Shown here in pieces: positions 37,587-46,879 of a stretch of 64,000 nt of DNA. The notes below the pieces were generated by a model. It saw only the letters and a program-made list of their open reading frames with translations. It was not told where the DNA came from and ran no database searches. This DNA is from Psychromarinibacter sediminicola (lineage in GTDB: Bacteria; Pseudomonadota; Alphaproteobacteria; Rhodobacterales; Rhodobacteraceae). Numbering within the stretch: position 1 is the first letter of the stretch; the number at the start of each line of letters is the position of its first letter. Made by a program: the position numbers and the translations under genes. The DNA lies in the NCBI RefSeq assembly GCF_029168335.1, contig NZ_JARGYC010000010.1, positions 1 through 64,000 on the forward strand, written 5' to 3'.

Positions 37587-38462
37587 ATGACAGAGATCAC
37601 CGCCAGCCCCTCCACCCGGCGCCTCGCGCGGGAGAAGGGCGTGGACATCGAGACGCTCGCCGAGCGGCTCGGCCGCACCACCATCGGCCCCGAGGACATC
37701 TCCGGCGGCGCCCCGGCCCCGGCCGCCGGCGACACCTCCTACTGGGAGGTCGACCACGGCCTTTACGGCCCGGTCACCGAGGAGCCCACGAGCCGGTTCG
37801 CGCAGGTGGCCGCGAGGAACCTCGCCGCCGCGCAGGCGCTGATCCCGGCCGTCACGCATCACGACCGGGCCGATGTCGGCGCCATCGAGCGTCTGCGCGA
37901 GGCGTGGAAGGCGGAAGCCCGGCAGCGCGGCGTCCGGCTCACCGCGCTGGCCTTCCACGTGGCCGCCCTCGCCCGCGCCCTGCGCGCCTTCCCGCGTTTC
38001 AACGCCTCGCTGTCCGCGGACGGCGAAACGCTCATTCTCAAGGACTACGTGCATGTCGGGATTGCCGTGGACACGCCCCACGGGCTGATGGTGCCGGTGA
38101 TCCGCGAGGCCGACCGCAAGGGCCTATGGCAGATCGCGGCCCAGATCGCCGGCCTCGCCGCCCGCGCCCAGGCGCGCAAGATCGGCCCCGACGAGATGGG
38201 CGGTGCCTCGATGACCATCACCAATCTCGGCGGGATCGGCGGCACGGCCTTCACGCCCATCGTCAACCCGCCCGAGGTGGCCATCCTCGGCATCACCCGA
38301 ACCGAGACCGTGACCGTCTGGGACGGAGACACGCCGCGCCCGGTGCCGATGGTTCCCCTGGACCTGACCTACGACCACCGCGTCATCAATGGCGCCGATG
38401 CCGCGCGCTTCCTGGCCCACTATTCGGGTTTGATCGCCGACCCCCGCAACATGCTGATTTGA
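37587..38462 (+). CDS. Dihydrolipoamide acyltransferase (E2) catalytic subunit without lipoyl domain
   Basis: A 291-residue protein that begins with a peripheral-subunit-binding domain (ASPSTRRLAREKGVDIETLA) and continues with a full acyltransferase domain (about 60-291). The active site YDHRVINGADAARF has His264; Asn268 replaces the usual Asp but Asn is also found in some bacterial pyruvate dehydrogenase E2s. It has no lipoyl domain of its own, so it must take the acyl group from the double-lipoyl protein encoded two genes upstream. No dihydrolipoamide dehydrogenase (E3) gene is in this window. Confidence 0.82.
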   Translation: MTEITASPSTRRLAREKGVDIETLAERLGRTTIGPEDISGGAPAPAAGDTSYWEVDHGLYGPVTEEPTSRFAQVAARNLAAAQALIPAVTHHDRADVGAIERLREAWKAEARQRGVRLTALAFHVAALARALRAFPRFNASLSADGETLILKDYVHVGIAVDTPHGLMVPVIREADRKGLWQIAAQIAGLAARAQARKIGPDEMGGASMTITNLGGIGGTAFTPIVNPPEVAILGITRTETVTVWDGDTPRPVPMVPLDLTYDHRVINGADAARFLAHYSGLIADPRNMLI

Positions 38463-38551
38463 TAGGCCCGCCCCGGATCGGCAAAGTCTCGGCGGCACCG
38501 TCACCTTCGCCGGGCGGCGAGCAAGGCGGCGGGACGGTGGCAGTCTTCCTG

Positions 38552-38584
38552 TGCCGCTCCGAACGACCGCACGCCGGAGCGGCA
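38552..38584. terminator. Inverted repeat between the E2 and hypE genes
   Basis: TGCCGCTCCG (38552-38561) and CGGAGCGGCA (38575-38584) form a perfect 10-bp stem with a 13-base loop. It lies in the 132-base gap between two convergent operons. No T-run, so a bidirectional structural terminator is the likely role. Confidence 0.5.
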
Positions 38585-38594
38585 GACCGAGCGG

Positions 38595-39638
38595 CTAGCA
38601 GATGCGCGGCAATTGCTCGCCCACGAGCATGTCCACGATGCGCGTTCCGCCGAACGCCGTCTTCGTCACCACCGGGATCCGACCGGCCGTGACCGCTCGG
38701 CCGACGACGGCCGCGCCTTCGCCCTCCGGGCGCGCGCGCATGGCGGCCAGCGCCGCCTCGGCCTGCGCCTCGGGCACGAAGAGCACCGCCCGCCCCTCGT
38801 TCGCCAGGTACAGCGGGTCGAGCCCCAGGATCTCGCACATGCCGCGCACCTCGGGCCGGATCGGCAGCGCCTCGTCGCTCAGTTCCACCGTGACGCCGGC
38901 CTCCGCCGCCATCTCGTTCAGGGCCGAGGCCAGCCCGCCGCGCGTCAGGTCCCGTGCCGCCCGCATGCCGGGCGCGGCGGCGATCACGTCCTCCATCAGG
39001 TGACCGAGCGCCGCGCAGTCGCTTTCGATCGGCGTCGACAGCGCGAGGTCGCCGCGCGCGGCCAGGATCGTCGCGCCGTGGTCTCCCAGGACACCGTTCA
39101 CGATCGCCACGTCTCCCGGCCGGATGTTCACCGCTGCGATATCGCGGCCCGGCGGAATCGCCCCCACGCCCGAGGTCGTCACGAAGAGCGTGTCGCAGCC
39201 GCCCTTCTCCACCACCTTGGTGTCGCCGGTCACGATGCGCACCCCCGCCGCCTCGGCCTCGGCCGCCATGGTGGCCGCGATCCGGCGCAACAGCGCGATC
39301 TCGCAGCCCTCCTCGATGATGAAGGAGGCCGACAGCCACAGCGGCCGCGCGCCCCCGACGGCAAGGTCGTTGACGGTGCCGCAGACCGCGAGCTTGCCGA
39401 TATCGCCGCCGGGAAACTCCACCGGCGTCACGACGTAGCCGTCGGTGGTGAAGGCCAGCTGCGCGCCGGCTTCCTGCAGCGCCTCGGAGGTCAGCCGTGC
39501 CTGGTCCTCGCGGCCGGGCGGCCGGAACACGTCGGTGAACACCTCCTCGATCAGGTCGCGCATCGCCCGGCCGCCGCCGCCATGGGCCAGCGTCACCCGG
39601 TCGCCGCGCAGCCGCGACACCCGCGTCGTCATGTTCAT
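38595..39638 (-). CDS. hypE: Hydrogenase maturation protein HypE
   Basis: A 347-residue AIR-synthase-like ATPase that dehydrates the thiocarbamate on its C-terminal cysteine to make the cyanide ligands of the NiFe site. LAHGGGGRAMRDLI near the start and the final PRIC (Cys347) are diagnostic. ATG 39638 overlaps the hypD stop by 4 bases; the frame further upstream is a hypD shadow. Promoter-distal gene of the whole hup/hyp run. Confidence 0.95.
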   Translation of the reverse strand: MNMTTRVSRLRGDRVTLAHGGGGRAMRDLIEEVFTDVFRPPGREDQARLTSEALQEAGAQLAFTTDGYVVTPVEFPGGDIGKLAVCGTVNDLAVGGARPLWLSASFIIEEGCEIALLRRIAATMAAEAEAAGVRIVTGDTKVVEKGGCDTLFVTTSGVGAIPPGRDIAAVNIRPGDVAIVNGVLGDHGATILAARGDLALSTPIESDCAALGHLMEDVIAAAPGMRAARDLTRGGLASALNEMAAEAGVTVELSDEALPIRPEVRGMCEILGLDPLYLANEGRAVLFVPEAQAEAALAAMRARPEGEGAAVVGRAVTAGRIPVVTKTAFGGTRIVDMLVGEQLPRIC

Positions 39639-40777
39639 GCCATCTCCTCCACGGCGCGGGCGCCGCCATAGGTCCAGTAGGCCGCACAGGCCCCCTCGGA
39701 GGACACCATCAGCGCCCCCAGCGGCGTGTCCGGCGTACATCCGCGCCCGAATTGCGGGCACTCGGTGGGCTTCATCCGGCCCGTCATGACGGCGCCGCAG
39801 CCGCAGCCTTCCGGCTCTTCCGTCACGCGCGGCCCGGCGGCATAACCGATGCCGAATTTCTCTTCCGCGTCAAAGGCTTTGTAGGCATCCCTGATGCGCA
39901 GTCCGCTGGCGTCGATCTCGCCCAGGCCGCGCCACTCGAAGCTCGGCCGCGCCTCGTAGACATCCGCGATGGCCGCCAGGCTCACCGGATTGCCATGTTC
40001 CGGCACCACGCGGGCATACTGGTTCTCGACCGACGCCCGCCCGTCGCGGATCTGTTCCAGCACCATCAGCACCGACTGCAGCAGATCCAGCGGTTCGAAC
40101 CCCGCTACGACGAGCGGCTTGCCGTAGTCCTCCGCGATGAAGTCGTAGGGGTGCGTGCCGATCACCATCGACACGTGGCCGGGCCCGACGAAGCCGTCCA
40201 GCACCATATGCGGGTCGTCCAGCAGGGCGCGGATCGGCGGCGGCACTGTAATATGGTTGCAGAACACGCTGAAATTGCTCAATTCCTCCCGCGCGGCCTG
40301 CTGGATCGACAGGGCCGTCGACGGCGTGGTCGTCTCGAAGCCCAGCCCGAAGAACACCACCTCGCGTCCCGGGTTGCGCCGCGCCAGTTCGACCGCATCG
40401 AGCGGCGAATAGACCATCCGGATATCCGCCCCGTCGGCCTTGGCTTGCAGCAGCGACTTCTTCGTGCCCGGCACCCGCATCGCATCGCCGAAGGTGCAGA
40501 AGATCACGCCGGGCCGCTCGGCGATCTCGACGCATTCGTCCACCCGCGCCATCGGCAGCACGCAGACCGGGCAGCCGGGGCCATGGATGAACTCGATGCC
40601 CCCGGGCGTCAGCTTGTCGAGGCCGTAGCGGAAGATCGCATGGGTGTGCCCGCCGCAGATCTCCATGATCCGCACCGGGTTTTCGGCGGTGGCCCCGATC
40701 TCGCCAGTCACCCGGGCGATCGCGGCCAGAACCCTCTTGGCCGCCTTCGGGTCTCTGAACTCTTCCACGTATCTCAT
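39635..40777 (-). CDS. hypD: Hydrogenase maturation protein HypD
   Basis: A 380-residue iron-sulfur scaffold on which Fe(CN)2CO is assembled with HypC. Motifs ICGGHTHAIFRYGL, HGPGCPVCVLP and, near the C-terminus, CGCGAVMTGRMKP with C-rich FGRGCTPDTPLG. The length matches the family. Four-base overlap with hypC upstream and hypE downstream. Confidence 0.96.
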   Translation of the reverse strand: MRYVEEFRDPKAAKRVLAAIARVTGEIGATAENPVRIMEICGGHTHAIFRYGLDKLTPGGIEFIHGPGCPVCVLPMARVDECVEIAERPGVIFCTFGDAMRVPGTKKSLLQAKADGADIRMVYSPLDAVELARRNPGREVVFFGLGFETTTPSTALSIQQAAREELSNFSVFCNHITVPPPIRALLDDPHMVLDGFVGPGHVSMVIGTHPYDFIAEDYGKPLVVAGFEPLDLLQSVLMVLEQIRDGRASVENQYARVVPEHGNPVSLAAIADVYEARPSFEWRGLGEIDASGLRIRDAYKAFDAEEKFGIGYAAGPRVTEEPEGCGCGAVMTGRMKPTECPQFGRGCTPDTPLGALMVSSEGACAAYWTYGGARAVEEMA

Positions 40778-41061
40778 TGTTCAGCCAACGCTTTCGCGCC
40801 CTCCGCTATCTGTTCCAGCGCCTCCTGCGCCTCGCCCAGCCCGCGCAGCGCCTCCAGTGTCTCCGCTGCCTCGTCCTCGTCGATCACGGCCATCGCGAAG
40901 CCGACGTGGATCAGCACCCATGCCCCCACCAGGTCGTCCAGCGCCGCGCCGGCCACGCAGGCCACGTTCACCTCGCGCCGCACGCCCGAGACGTCGGCCA
41001 TCGCCATCAGCCGCGCCGCATCCGTGATCTCCACGATCCGGCCGGGAATACCCAGACACAT
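40774..41061 (-). CDS. hypC: Hydrogenase maturation chaperone HypC
   Basis: A 95-residue protein with the obligatory N-terminal Cys2 (MCLGIPGRIV), which binds the Fe(CN)2CO unit and escorts it from HypD to the large subunit. Central motif GAWVLIHVGFAM. A Glu/Ala-rich C-terminal helix makes it slightly longer than E. coli HypC. It starts one base after the hupR stop. Confidence 0.94.
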   Translation of the reverse strand: MCLGIPGRIVEITDAARLMAMADVSGVRREVNVACVAGAALDDLVGAWVLIHVGFAMAVIDEDEAAETLEALRGLGEAQEALEQIAEGAKALAEQ

Positions 41062-41062
41062 G

Positions 41063-42529
41063 TCACTCCTCCTCCGATACGGCCGCGTGCGGCTCGATCC
41101 CGTAGCGGTCGAGCTTGGCGCGCAGGCCCACGCGGCTCAGCCCCAGCTCGGCCGCCGCCTTCGACTTGTTCCATTTCAGACGGGTCAGCGTCTCGCCGAG
41201 AATCCGCATCTCCATCAGCTCCACCCGCTCCTTCAGCGTGCCTTCCAGCTGGCACAGGTCCCCCGCCACCGGCGTCGCGCCCTGCGGGCCGGCCTGCAGG
41301 ATGTGGCGCGAGATCAACTCGGGCCCCAGCGTCATGTCCTGCGCCAGGATCAGCATCCGCGTCACCTCGTTGCGCAGCTCCGGCAGGTTGCCCGGCCAGC
41401 CATAGGCCTCCAGGAACTCCAGCGCCGGCTTCGACAGCCCGCGCACCGGCTTGCCATGCTCCTGCGCCGCGTCGTGCAGGAAGCGCTCGGCCAGGATCGC
41501 CACGTCGCCGCGCCGCGCCCGCACCGGCGGCACTTGCAGCTCGCCCACCGCGAGCGCATGGAACAGGTCCGACCGGAAGCCGCCCTCGGCCATCTTCGCC
41601 CGCAGGTCGCCATGCGCCCCGGTCAGCAGCCGCGCGGCGGAACTCATCGTCTCGTGGCCGCCGACCGGCTGGAACGCCCCCTCCTGCGCCACGCGCAAGA
41701 GCGCGATCTGCATCGCGTCCGACAGCGCGTCGATCCCGTTCAGGAACAGCGTGCCCCGGTCGGCCTTCTGCAGAAGCCCCACCTTGCTCTGCACCATGCC
41801 CGGCACCGCCCCGCGCTTCATGCCGAACAGCTCCGCCGCGATCACGTCGTCCGACAGCCCGGCGCAGTTCAGTTCGAAGAACGGCCGGTCCGCCCGCAGC
41901 GAGCCATAGTGCATCGCCCGCGCCAGTTCGGTCTTGCCGGTGCCCGGCTCGCCCGTGATCAGCACCGGGACATCGAAGCTCGCGTAGTGCCGCGCCAGCC
42001 CGATGGTGGCGTTCAGCGGCGAATTCGCCCCGCGCAGGACGTTGTCGAAGCCCAGCCCCGCCTGCGCGATACGGCGGCGCTCTTCCAGCTTGGCGCTCGC
42101 CGTCGTCCCCAGGTAACGCATCTCCATCGTGACGCGCTCGTGATCACGGGCCAGCGAAAAAAGCCGCGCGGCGTTGCGCACGGCCATCAACAGCTGGTCG
42201 GGATGCCAGGGCTTGGTGATGAACTGGTAGATGCCGGCGTCGTTGATCGCCTGGATCATGTCGTTCGTCTCGGTGTAGCCGGTGACGATGATCCGCACCG
42301 TCTCCGGCCAGCGGTCGCGGACCTCGGTCAGAAGCTCGATGCCGGTCTTCTCCGGCATCCGCTGGTCCGAGACGACGACCTGCACCCAGTGCTCCTCCAT
42401 CAGCCGCCACGCCGCGGCGGCGTCCGCGGCCTCCAGCACGGTGAAGTCGTCCTCCAGCGCCATCCGCATCGCGGCGACCGAATGCGGCTCGTCGTCGACG
42501 ATCAGGACGGTGGGCAGCGTCTCGGCCAT
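41063..42529 (-). CDS. hupR: NtrC-family response regulator HupR
   Basis: A 488-residue regulator: receiver domain (acidic pocket VDDE at 11-14, phosphorylatable Asp55 in VVVSDQRMP), AAA+ domain (Walker [10 protein letters not shown]) and C-terminal helix-turn-helix ([19 protein letters not shown]). The sigma-54 contact loop GAFTGA is not conserved; the aligned segment is RGAVPGM. This fits R. capsulatus HupR, which activates hupS from a sigma-70 promoter. Controlled by the HupT kinase encoded at 56558. It sits inside the hyp genes as in R. capsulatus. Confidence 0.93.
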   Translation of the reverse strand: MAETLPTVLIVDDEPHSVAAMRMALEDDFTVLEAADAAAAWRLMEEHWVQVVVSDQRMPEKTGIELLTEVRDRWPETVRIIVTGYTETNDMIQAINDAGIYQFITKPWHPDQLLMAVRNAARLFSLARDHERVTMEMRYLGTTASAKLEERRRIAQAGLGFDNVLRGANSPLNATIGLARHYASFDVPVLITGEPGTGKTELARAMHYGSLRADRPFFELNCAGLSDDVIAAELFGMKRGAVPGMVQSKVGLLQKADRGTLFLNGIDALSDAMQIALLRVAQEGAFQPVGGHETMSSAARLLTGAHGDLRAKMAEGGFRSDLFHALAVGELQVPPVRARRGDVAILAERFLHDAAQEHGKPVRGLSKPALEFLEAYGWPGNLPELRNEVTRMLILAQDMTLGPELISRHILQAGPQGATPVAGDLCQLEGTLKERVELMEMRILGETLTRLKWNKSKAAAELGLSRVGLRAKLDRYGIEPHAAVSEEE

Positions 42530-43345
42530 CTACTCGGCCGCCTCGGGCGCCCGCTTGGCGGCCGCCTGCGCCCGCAGCCAGCCGATCCAGTCGCCCAGCC
42601 CCTCGCCGGTGCGCGCCGACAGGCGGATCACCTCGATCCCCGGGTTCACCCGCTTTAGGTTCGCCTCGTAAAGGTCCAGATCGACATCACAATGCGGCGC
42701 CAGGTCGACCTTGTTCAGCAGCGCCAGCCGCGCGGCGGTAAACATGTCGGGATACTTCAGCGGCTTGTCCTCGCCCTCGGTGACGGACAGGATCGCCACC
42801 TTGGCATCCTCGCCCAGATCGAAGGCCGCCGGGCAGACGAGGTTGCCGACATTCTCGATGAACAGCGTCGTGCCCGCGCCGACCTCCAGGTGATCCAGCG
42901 CGTGTCCCACCATGTGCCCGTCGAGGTGACAGCCCTTGCCGGTATTCACCTGCACCGCCGGGGCGCCCGTCTCGCGGATGCGGTCGGCGTCGTTGGTGGT
43001 CTGCTGGTCGCCCTCGATGACGGCCACGGGGCCCTCCATCGCCCGGATCGTGGCGCACAAGAGCGTGGTCTTGCCGGAGCCCGGCGACGACACGAGGTTC
43101 ACCGCGTAAGTCCCCAGCGCAGCGAGCCTTTCCCGGTTCGCCGCCGCGAAGCGATCGTTCTCCGACAGGATGCCCGTCTCGATCTCGACCAGCCGCTCCT
43201 GGCTCATCCCGCCGACCTCGACACCCGCGGCGCCCCGGCCGAAATGGATATCGTGGCCGTGGTGATGATGATGATGGTGGTGAGACCCATGGTCGTGGCC
43301 ATGCCCCTCGACCGCCGCGTCTCCGCATCCGCAAACCGTACACAT
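42530..43345 (-). CDS. hypB: Nickel-inserting GTPase HypB
   Basis: A 271-residue GTPase that delivers nickel with HypA. N-terminal CTVCGCG nickel motif, a His-rich stretch (eight consecutive His within [14 protein letters not shown]) for nickel storage, G1 loop [11 protein letters not shown], and NKVDL. Real start MCTVCGCG at 43345, sharing one base with the hypA stop (TGATG). The longer upstream frame is a hypA shadow. Confidence 0.95.
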   Translation of the reverse strand: MCTVCGCGDAAVEGHGHDHGSHHHHHHHHGHDIHFGRGAAGVEVGGMSQERLVEIETGILSENDRFAAANRERLAALGTYAVNLVSSPGSGKTTLLCATIRAMEGPVAVIEGDQQTTNDADRIRETGAPAVQVNTGKGCHLDGHMVGHALDHLEVGAGTTLFIENVGNLVCPAAFDLGEDAKVAILSVTEGEDKPLKYPDMFTAARLALLNKVDLAPHCDVDLDLYEANLKRVNPGIEVIRLSARTGEGLGDWIGWLRAQAAAKRAPEAAE

Positions 43346-43686
43346 CAGACCACCTCCATATCCCTGATCCGCATCTCGTCGCCGCCCTCCGGCATCAGCC
43401 TGCCGCCGCCACAGTCGGGGCACGGGTCCAGCCGGTCGGCGATCTCCACCTGTTTCATGCAGTCGTAGCACAGCGCGACGCCCGGCAGGTCGATCATCTC
43501 CAGCGCCGCGCCCTCGGCCTTGGACCCCTTCATCACGATGTCCCAGGCGAAGGACAGCGCGTGTTTCTCGACCCCGGCAAAGCGCCCGATCTCCAGCCGC
43601 ACCCGCGTCACCCGCGCGATCCCGTCCGAGGCCGCGGCCCGCTCCACCACACGGCGGATCCCCTCGCAGAGCGACATCTCATGCAT
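43345..43686 (-). CDS. hypA: Nickel-binding maturation protein HypA
   Basis: A 113-residue protein: N-terminal MHEMSL (His2 binds nickel) and a zinc site formed by CYDC and CPDC. It loads nickel into the hydrogenase large subunit with HypB. Overlaps hupK by 8 bases. Confidence 0.94.
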   Translation of the reverse strand: MHEMSLCEGIRRVVERAAASDGIARVTRVRLEIGRFAGVEKHALSFAWDIVMKGSKAEGAALEMIDLPGVALCYDCMKQVEIADRLDPCPDCGGGRLMPEGGDEMRIRDMEVV

Positions 43687-44563
43687 CCGCCATCTCCCGC
43701 AGCCGCACCGGGCTGCACGGATCGAGGATGTCCAGAAGCAGCGGCCCGAGCCCGGCCTTGTCGGCGGGAAGCGCGGCCAGTGTCCGGTCGAGGATGCCGC
43801 CCTCGGCCAGCAGGGCGTCGGTCGGCGTGACCCGCGCCAGCTCCGTCACGACCCCCTCGGCGACCGTGATGTGCACGCCATAGGCGCCGCGCGCCGCGGG
43901 CACCATTGCCCTGCCGTCTTCCGCCGCGATCACCGGCAACTGTCCCAGTGCGGCGGCCTCGATATCGTAAAGCCGTGCGGTGGCGCGCCAAAGCGGCCCA
44001 CGCCCGTATGTGCGGGCGACATGGTCCATCACCGGGTGACGGGCGTGCCGCCCCGCCACGGAATTCTCCACCGGGGCGCCGTCCCAGAGCGTGGCGAAGG
44101 TCACCGGCGCCAGCCCCTCCGCGACCGCCTCGTGCGGCGCGAAGCTGTCGCGGATCCGCCGCAGAGGATCGGCCAGCGCGCGCCCGCTTCCTCGGAAGGC
44201 GGCGAAGTCCTCTGCGGTGCGCGGCGCGCGGTCCGTTCCGAACAGCGCGGTCAGCAGCCCGCGTCCGCCCTCCGCCCATCCCTCGGGCAGCGGCACCGGC
44301 GCCCGGCCGAAGAAGCGCGGCCAGGTCACGTGGAACTTCATCAGGTGGTCGCGCAGGCATTCCGCCGCGATCCCGCCCGCGTCCACCGGGCGCCCCAGCG
44401 CAGCCGCGATCCCGGCCCCCTGCGCCGCCCGGCACAGGTTGAACAGCCGCGGCAGCAGCGCCAGCACCTCGTCCGGCGACCGCCCGGCGACGTGGCGCGC
44501 CACCGGCAGGCCCGGCGCCGCCTCCGCCACCAGCGGCGGGGATATGCGGCCCGCCGGGCGCAT
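43679..44563 (-). CDS. hupK: Hydrogenase expression/formation protein HupK
   Basis: A 294-residue protein distantly related to the hydrogenase large subunit. [17 protein letters not shown] and the C-terminal [17 protein letters not shown] echo the two NiFe-binding regions, each with one Cys left. HupK is thought to act as a scaffold during cofactor assembly in aerobic hydrogenase producers. One-base contact with hupJ. Confidence 0.86.
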   Translation of the reverse strand: MRPAGRISPPLVAEAAPGLPVARHVAGRSPDEVLALLPRLFNLCRAAQGAGIAAALGRPVDAGGIAAECLRDHLMKFHVTWPRFFGRAPVPLPEGWAEGGRGLLTALFGTDRAPRTAEDFAAFRGSGRALADPLRRIRDSFAPHEAVAEGLAPVTFATLWDGAPVENSVAGRHARHPVMDHVARTYGRGPLWRATARLYDIEAAALGQLPVIAAEDGRAMVPAARGAYGVHITVAEGVVTELARVTPTDALLAEGGILDRTLAALPADKAGLGPLLLDILDPCSPVRLREMADA

Positions 44564-45345
44564 CAGCCCTCGGACATCCCGGCGGTGATCACCGCCCGGC
44601 GACTCGGCGCCTCGGGGAACGCCTCATCGGCCCCCTCCGTGCCCTCTTCGGCCGCAGCCAGTTCCGCCTCACGCGCCGCCCGGATTTCCGCCGCGCGGTC
44701 GGTCTCGTCCCGGTGCGCTTCGTCGAACAGCGCCGACATCACCGCGCGCGCCACGTCCGTCGCCTGCTTTTGCGAGGTGAACTCGGCCATCGGCGAGAAC
44801 AGCGAGCACGCCTTGTATCCGCCCGTCATCTCGCGCGTGTTGTGGAGGAACTCGTAATCGCCGGAGGGAAAGGAGATAACCTCCTTCTCGCCCGGTGTCA
44901 GCCCGGACCAGTCCGCGCCGTCCGGCAGCATGACGAGATTCATGAACCAGGGGCTGACGAGCACGCCCAGCAGCACCTCGCCATGGCGGCGGAACCCCAC
45001 CGCCTCGACCTGGAGTACCTTGTTCACGATCGGTACGTCGCGCATCTTGGCGTGATAGACCTCGCGGAAATCGGCCACCAGCCGGTCGGTGACGGCGCCG
45101 ATCCGCGCCGCCTCCCGCAGCGCGTCCGCGCCCGGGTCCTCCAGCACCATGAACTGCTCCTTCGGCGCGTCGCAGTTCGGGCAGGACCAGTCCTCGGGCA
45201 GATCGGCAAAGGGCGTGCCGGGCTCCACCTGACGGAAATCGTCGCCCTCGGCCGGGTCGTAGGGCGTCCAGCAGATCTTGCATTCCATCACCGCCTGCGC
45301 GCTGATCCGGTCGTTGGCGCCCAGATAGCTACCCTCGAAGCTCAT
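44563..45345 (-). CDS. hupJ: Rubredoxin-HupJ (HybE-family chaperone) fusion
   Basis: A 260-residue two-domain protein. Residues 18-65 form a rubredoxin (CKIC at 22-25, CPNC at 55-58, with the WTPYDP.EGD loop). About 75-225 is a HybE/HupJ hydrogenase chaperone domain (LVSPWFMNLVMLP, FPSGDYEFLHN). In R. leguminosarum the rubredoxin HupI and HupJ are separate genes. The Glu/Ala-rich tail is probably disordered. Start MSFEGSYLG overlaps the hupH stop by 4 bases. Confidence 0.87.
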   Translation of the reverse strand: MSFEGSYLGANDRISAQAVMECKICWTPYDPAEGDDFRQVEPGTPFADLPEDWSCPNCDAPKEQFMVLEDPGADALREAARIGAVTDRLVADFREVYHAKMRDVPIVNKVLQVEAVGFRRHGEVLLGVLVSPWFMNLVMLPDGADWSGLTPGEKEVISFPSGDYEFLHNTREMTGGYKACSLFSPMAEFTSQKQATDVARAVMSALFDEAHRDETDRAAEIRAAREAELAAAEEGTEGADEAFPEAPSRRAVITAGMSEG

Positions 45346-46160
45346 CGCACCGCCTCCAGCACGTCGCGCAGCCGCCCGGCGCTGTCGGCCAGATCCTCGG
45401 GCGCGGCCAGCGCGACCTCGGGCATTTCCGTGACCTCGAAGGTGTCGAGGATCAGCGCGTCCATCGAGTTGAAGAACTGCACCCGCCAGACATGCGGCAT
45501 CGCCGTCGCCCGGACCCGGCAGTTGCCGTAGCCGCGCGACAAGATATCGACCGAGCCCTCGCCCATCCGCGCGTCGAGCCAGGCCAGGTCTTCCTCGGTA
45601 TGCGGCAGGAGCGTCAGGTTGACCACGTGCAGGTCGCCGCCGAAGGCGCGCGACTTGTCCGACAGCTCCGCCAGCAGGGCGGGCGCATTCACGACCCCGG
45701 CGCCGGGGGGCGCGGTGTCCTGCGGCCGGTACGGCTCGAAGGCGCGGGCGCGGGCCTGCGCAGGGACGGTGGCCACCTCGATCGCGTCGACCCCGGCGCC
45801 CGACACCACCCAGATCCCGGCGAAGACGCTTTCCTGCACGCGCAGCGCCGGCAGGCCGCGGAGCTTCATCGCCACCTCGCCCTCGCCCATGGTCTCCGCC
45901 ACCAGCCGCCGGTTCGCCGCATCCAGGCCCGACAGGTCGAACCAGTCCGCCGGCCCGCCCTGCGCCACGCGCCCGGCCGCGGCCGCCACCCGGCCCATCA
46001 GCGTCAGCGCCGGGGCCAGCGCCGCGTCGTCCTCGACCTCGGGGATATGCGCCGAGAAGGTGCGCATGTCCTGCGGCAGCGGCATGTATTCCAGCGTCTC
46101 GTCCTCGGGCTGCGAGCCGGGGCCGTAGCCGACGGGGGGAAGGTGAAAGTTGGAAACCAT
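45342..46160 (-). CDS. hupH: Hydrogenase expression/formation protein HupH
   Basis: A 272-residue HupH/HyaF-type protein needed for maturation of the uptake hydrogenase. Recognisable segments are VSNFHLPPVGYGPGSQ, LRGLPALRVQESVFAG and ILSRGYGNCRVRATA. Its biochemical role is not settled. Starts 12 bases after hupG behind GGAGATATC. Confidence 0.88.
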   Translation of the reverse strand: MVSNFHLPPVGYGPGSQPEDETLEYMPLPQDMRTFSAHIPEVEDDAALAPALTLMGRVAAAAGRVAQGGPADWFDLSGLDAANRRLVAETMGEGEVAMKLRGLPALRVQESVFAGIWVVSGAGVDAIEVATVPAQARARAFEPYRPQDTAPPGAGVVNAPALLAELSDKSRAFGGDLHVVNLTLLPHTEEDLAWLDARMGEGSVDILSRGYGNCRVRATAMPHVWRVQFFNSMDALILDTFEVTEMPEVALAAPEDLADSAGRLRDVLEAVR

Positions 46161-46172
46161 CGCGATATCTCC

Positions 46173-46571
46173 TCAGGCCACGGGCGCCGGCTCGGCCGAC
46201 AGGATCTGCGGGATGCGGGCCAAGTAGTCGCTCCAGTCGCGCACCTTCGGGATGCCGCCCAGGAACGCGCCGTCGCGGAAGAAGATCAGGCTCGGCGTCT
46301 TCAGCACCCGCACCGCCTCGCGCAGCTCGGTCTCCGCGCCGTCGCCCACCACGGCGCAGTCGAAGGCCCGCTGGAACGCGATCCGCAGCTCTGGCAGGAT
46401 CACCGCGACATCGGCGCTTTCCAGGTTGCGCCGCGGGTCGCCCGGCACGAACAGGCAATGCGTGCCCTCGGCCACGCACGCTCGCACCTCCGCCATCGTC
46501 TCCAGCCGGGGCCAGCCCAGCTCGTCCGTCAGCCTGTCGATCAGCGGATGTCCCATGCCCGTCTCCCTCAT
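46173..46571 (-). CDS. hupG: Hydrogenase chaperone HupG (HyaE-like, thioredoxin fold)
   Basis: A 132-residue protein with a thioredoxin-like fold lacking the CxxC pair: FVPGDPRRNLESADVAVILPEL and TPSLIFFRDGAFLGGIPKVRDW. The family binds the twin-arginine signal of the small subunit. I chose ATG 46571, which overlaps the hupF stop by 4 bases; MGHPLID at 46556 is an alternative start. Confidence 0.85.
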   Translation of the reverse strand: MRETGMGHPLIDRLTDELGWPRLETMAEVRACVAEGTHCLFVPGDPRRNLESADVAVILPELRIAFQRAFDCAVVGDGAETELREAVRVLKTPSLIFFRDGAFLGGIPKVRDWSDYLARIPQILSAEPAPVA

Positions 46572-46879
46572 GCTTCGCGCTTGCCCGCCGCGCGCGCCGC
46601 TTCCAGATGCGGCGGCAGCGCCGGGTCCCTGTTCTCCAGGTCGGCAAAGGCCCCGCCGGCCCCGCCGCCCGCCATCACCGACCGCAGCCCGTCCAGCGCG
46701 TCGGCGATCAGCCGCGCCTCCTCGGCCGAGATCACCTCGCGCGCCGAGCCCAGATGCGTCAGCACCCAGGTGCCCGGCGCCACCGGACCGGTCAGGGACA
46801 AATCCACCATCTCGCCATAGGCGGTCGTGCCGGCGATGCCGTCCACCGCGGCGATACGCATGGGCACGCCCACGCACAT
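46568..46879 (-). CDS. hupF: HypC-like chaperone HupF
   Basis: A 103-residue HypC paralogue with Cys2 (MCVGVPMRIAAV) and GTWVLTHLGSAREV. In aerobic bacteria HupF assists HypC and protects the large subunit under oxygen. The C-terminal extension rich in Gly and Ala is typical. Shares its first base with the hupD stop. Confidence 0.92.
   Translation of the reverse strand: MCVGVPMRIAAVDGIAGTTAYGEMVDLSLTGPVAPGTWVLTHLGSAREVISAEEARLIADALDGLRSVMAGGGAGGAFADLENRDPALPPHLEAARAAGKREA

Noticed and set aside
43250-43300. Run of ATGATGATGGTGGTG-like repeats as a microsatellite
   Set aside because: It simply encodes the His-rich stretch of HypB on the other strand.
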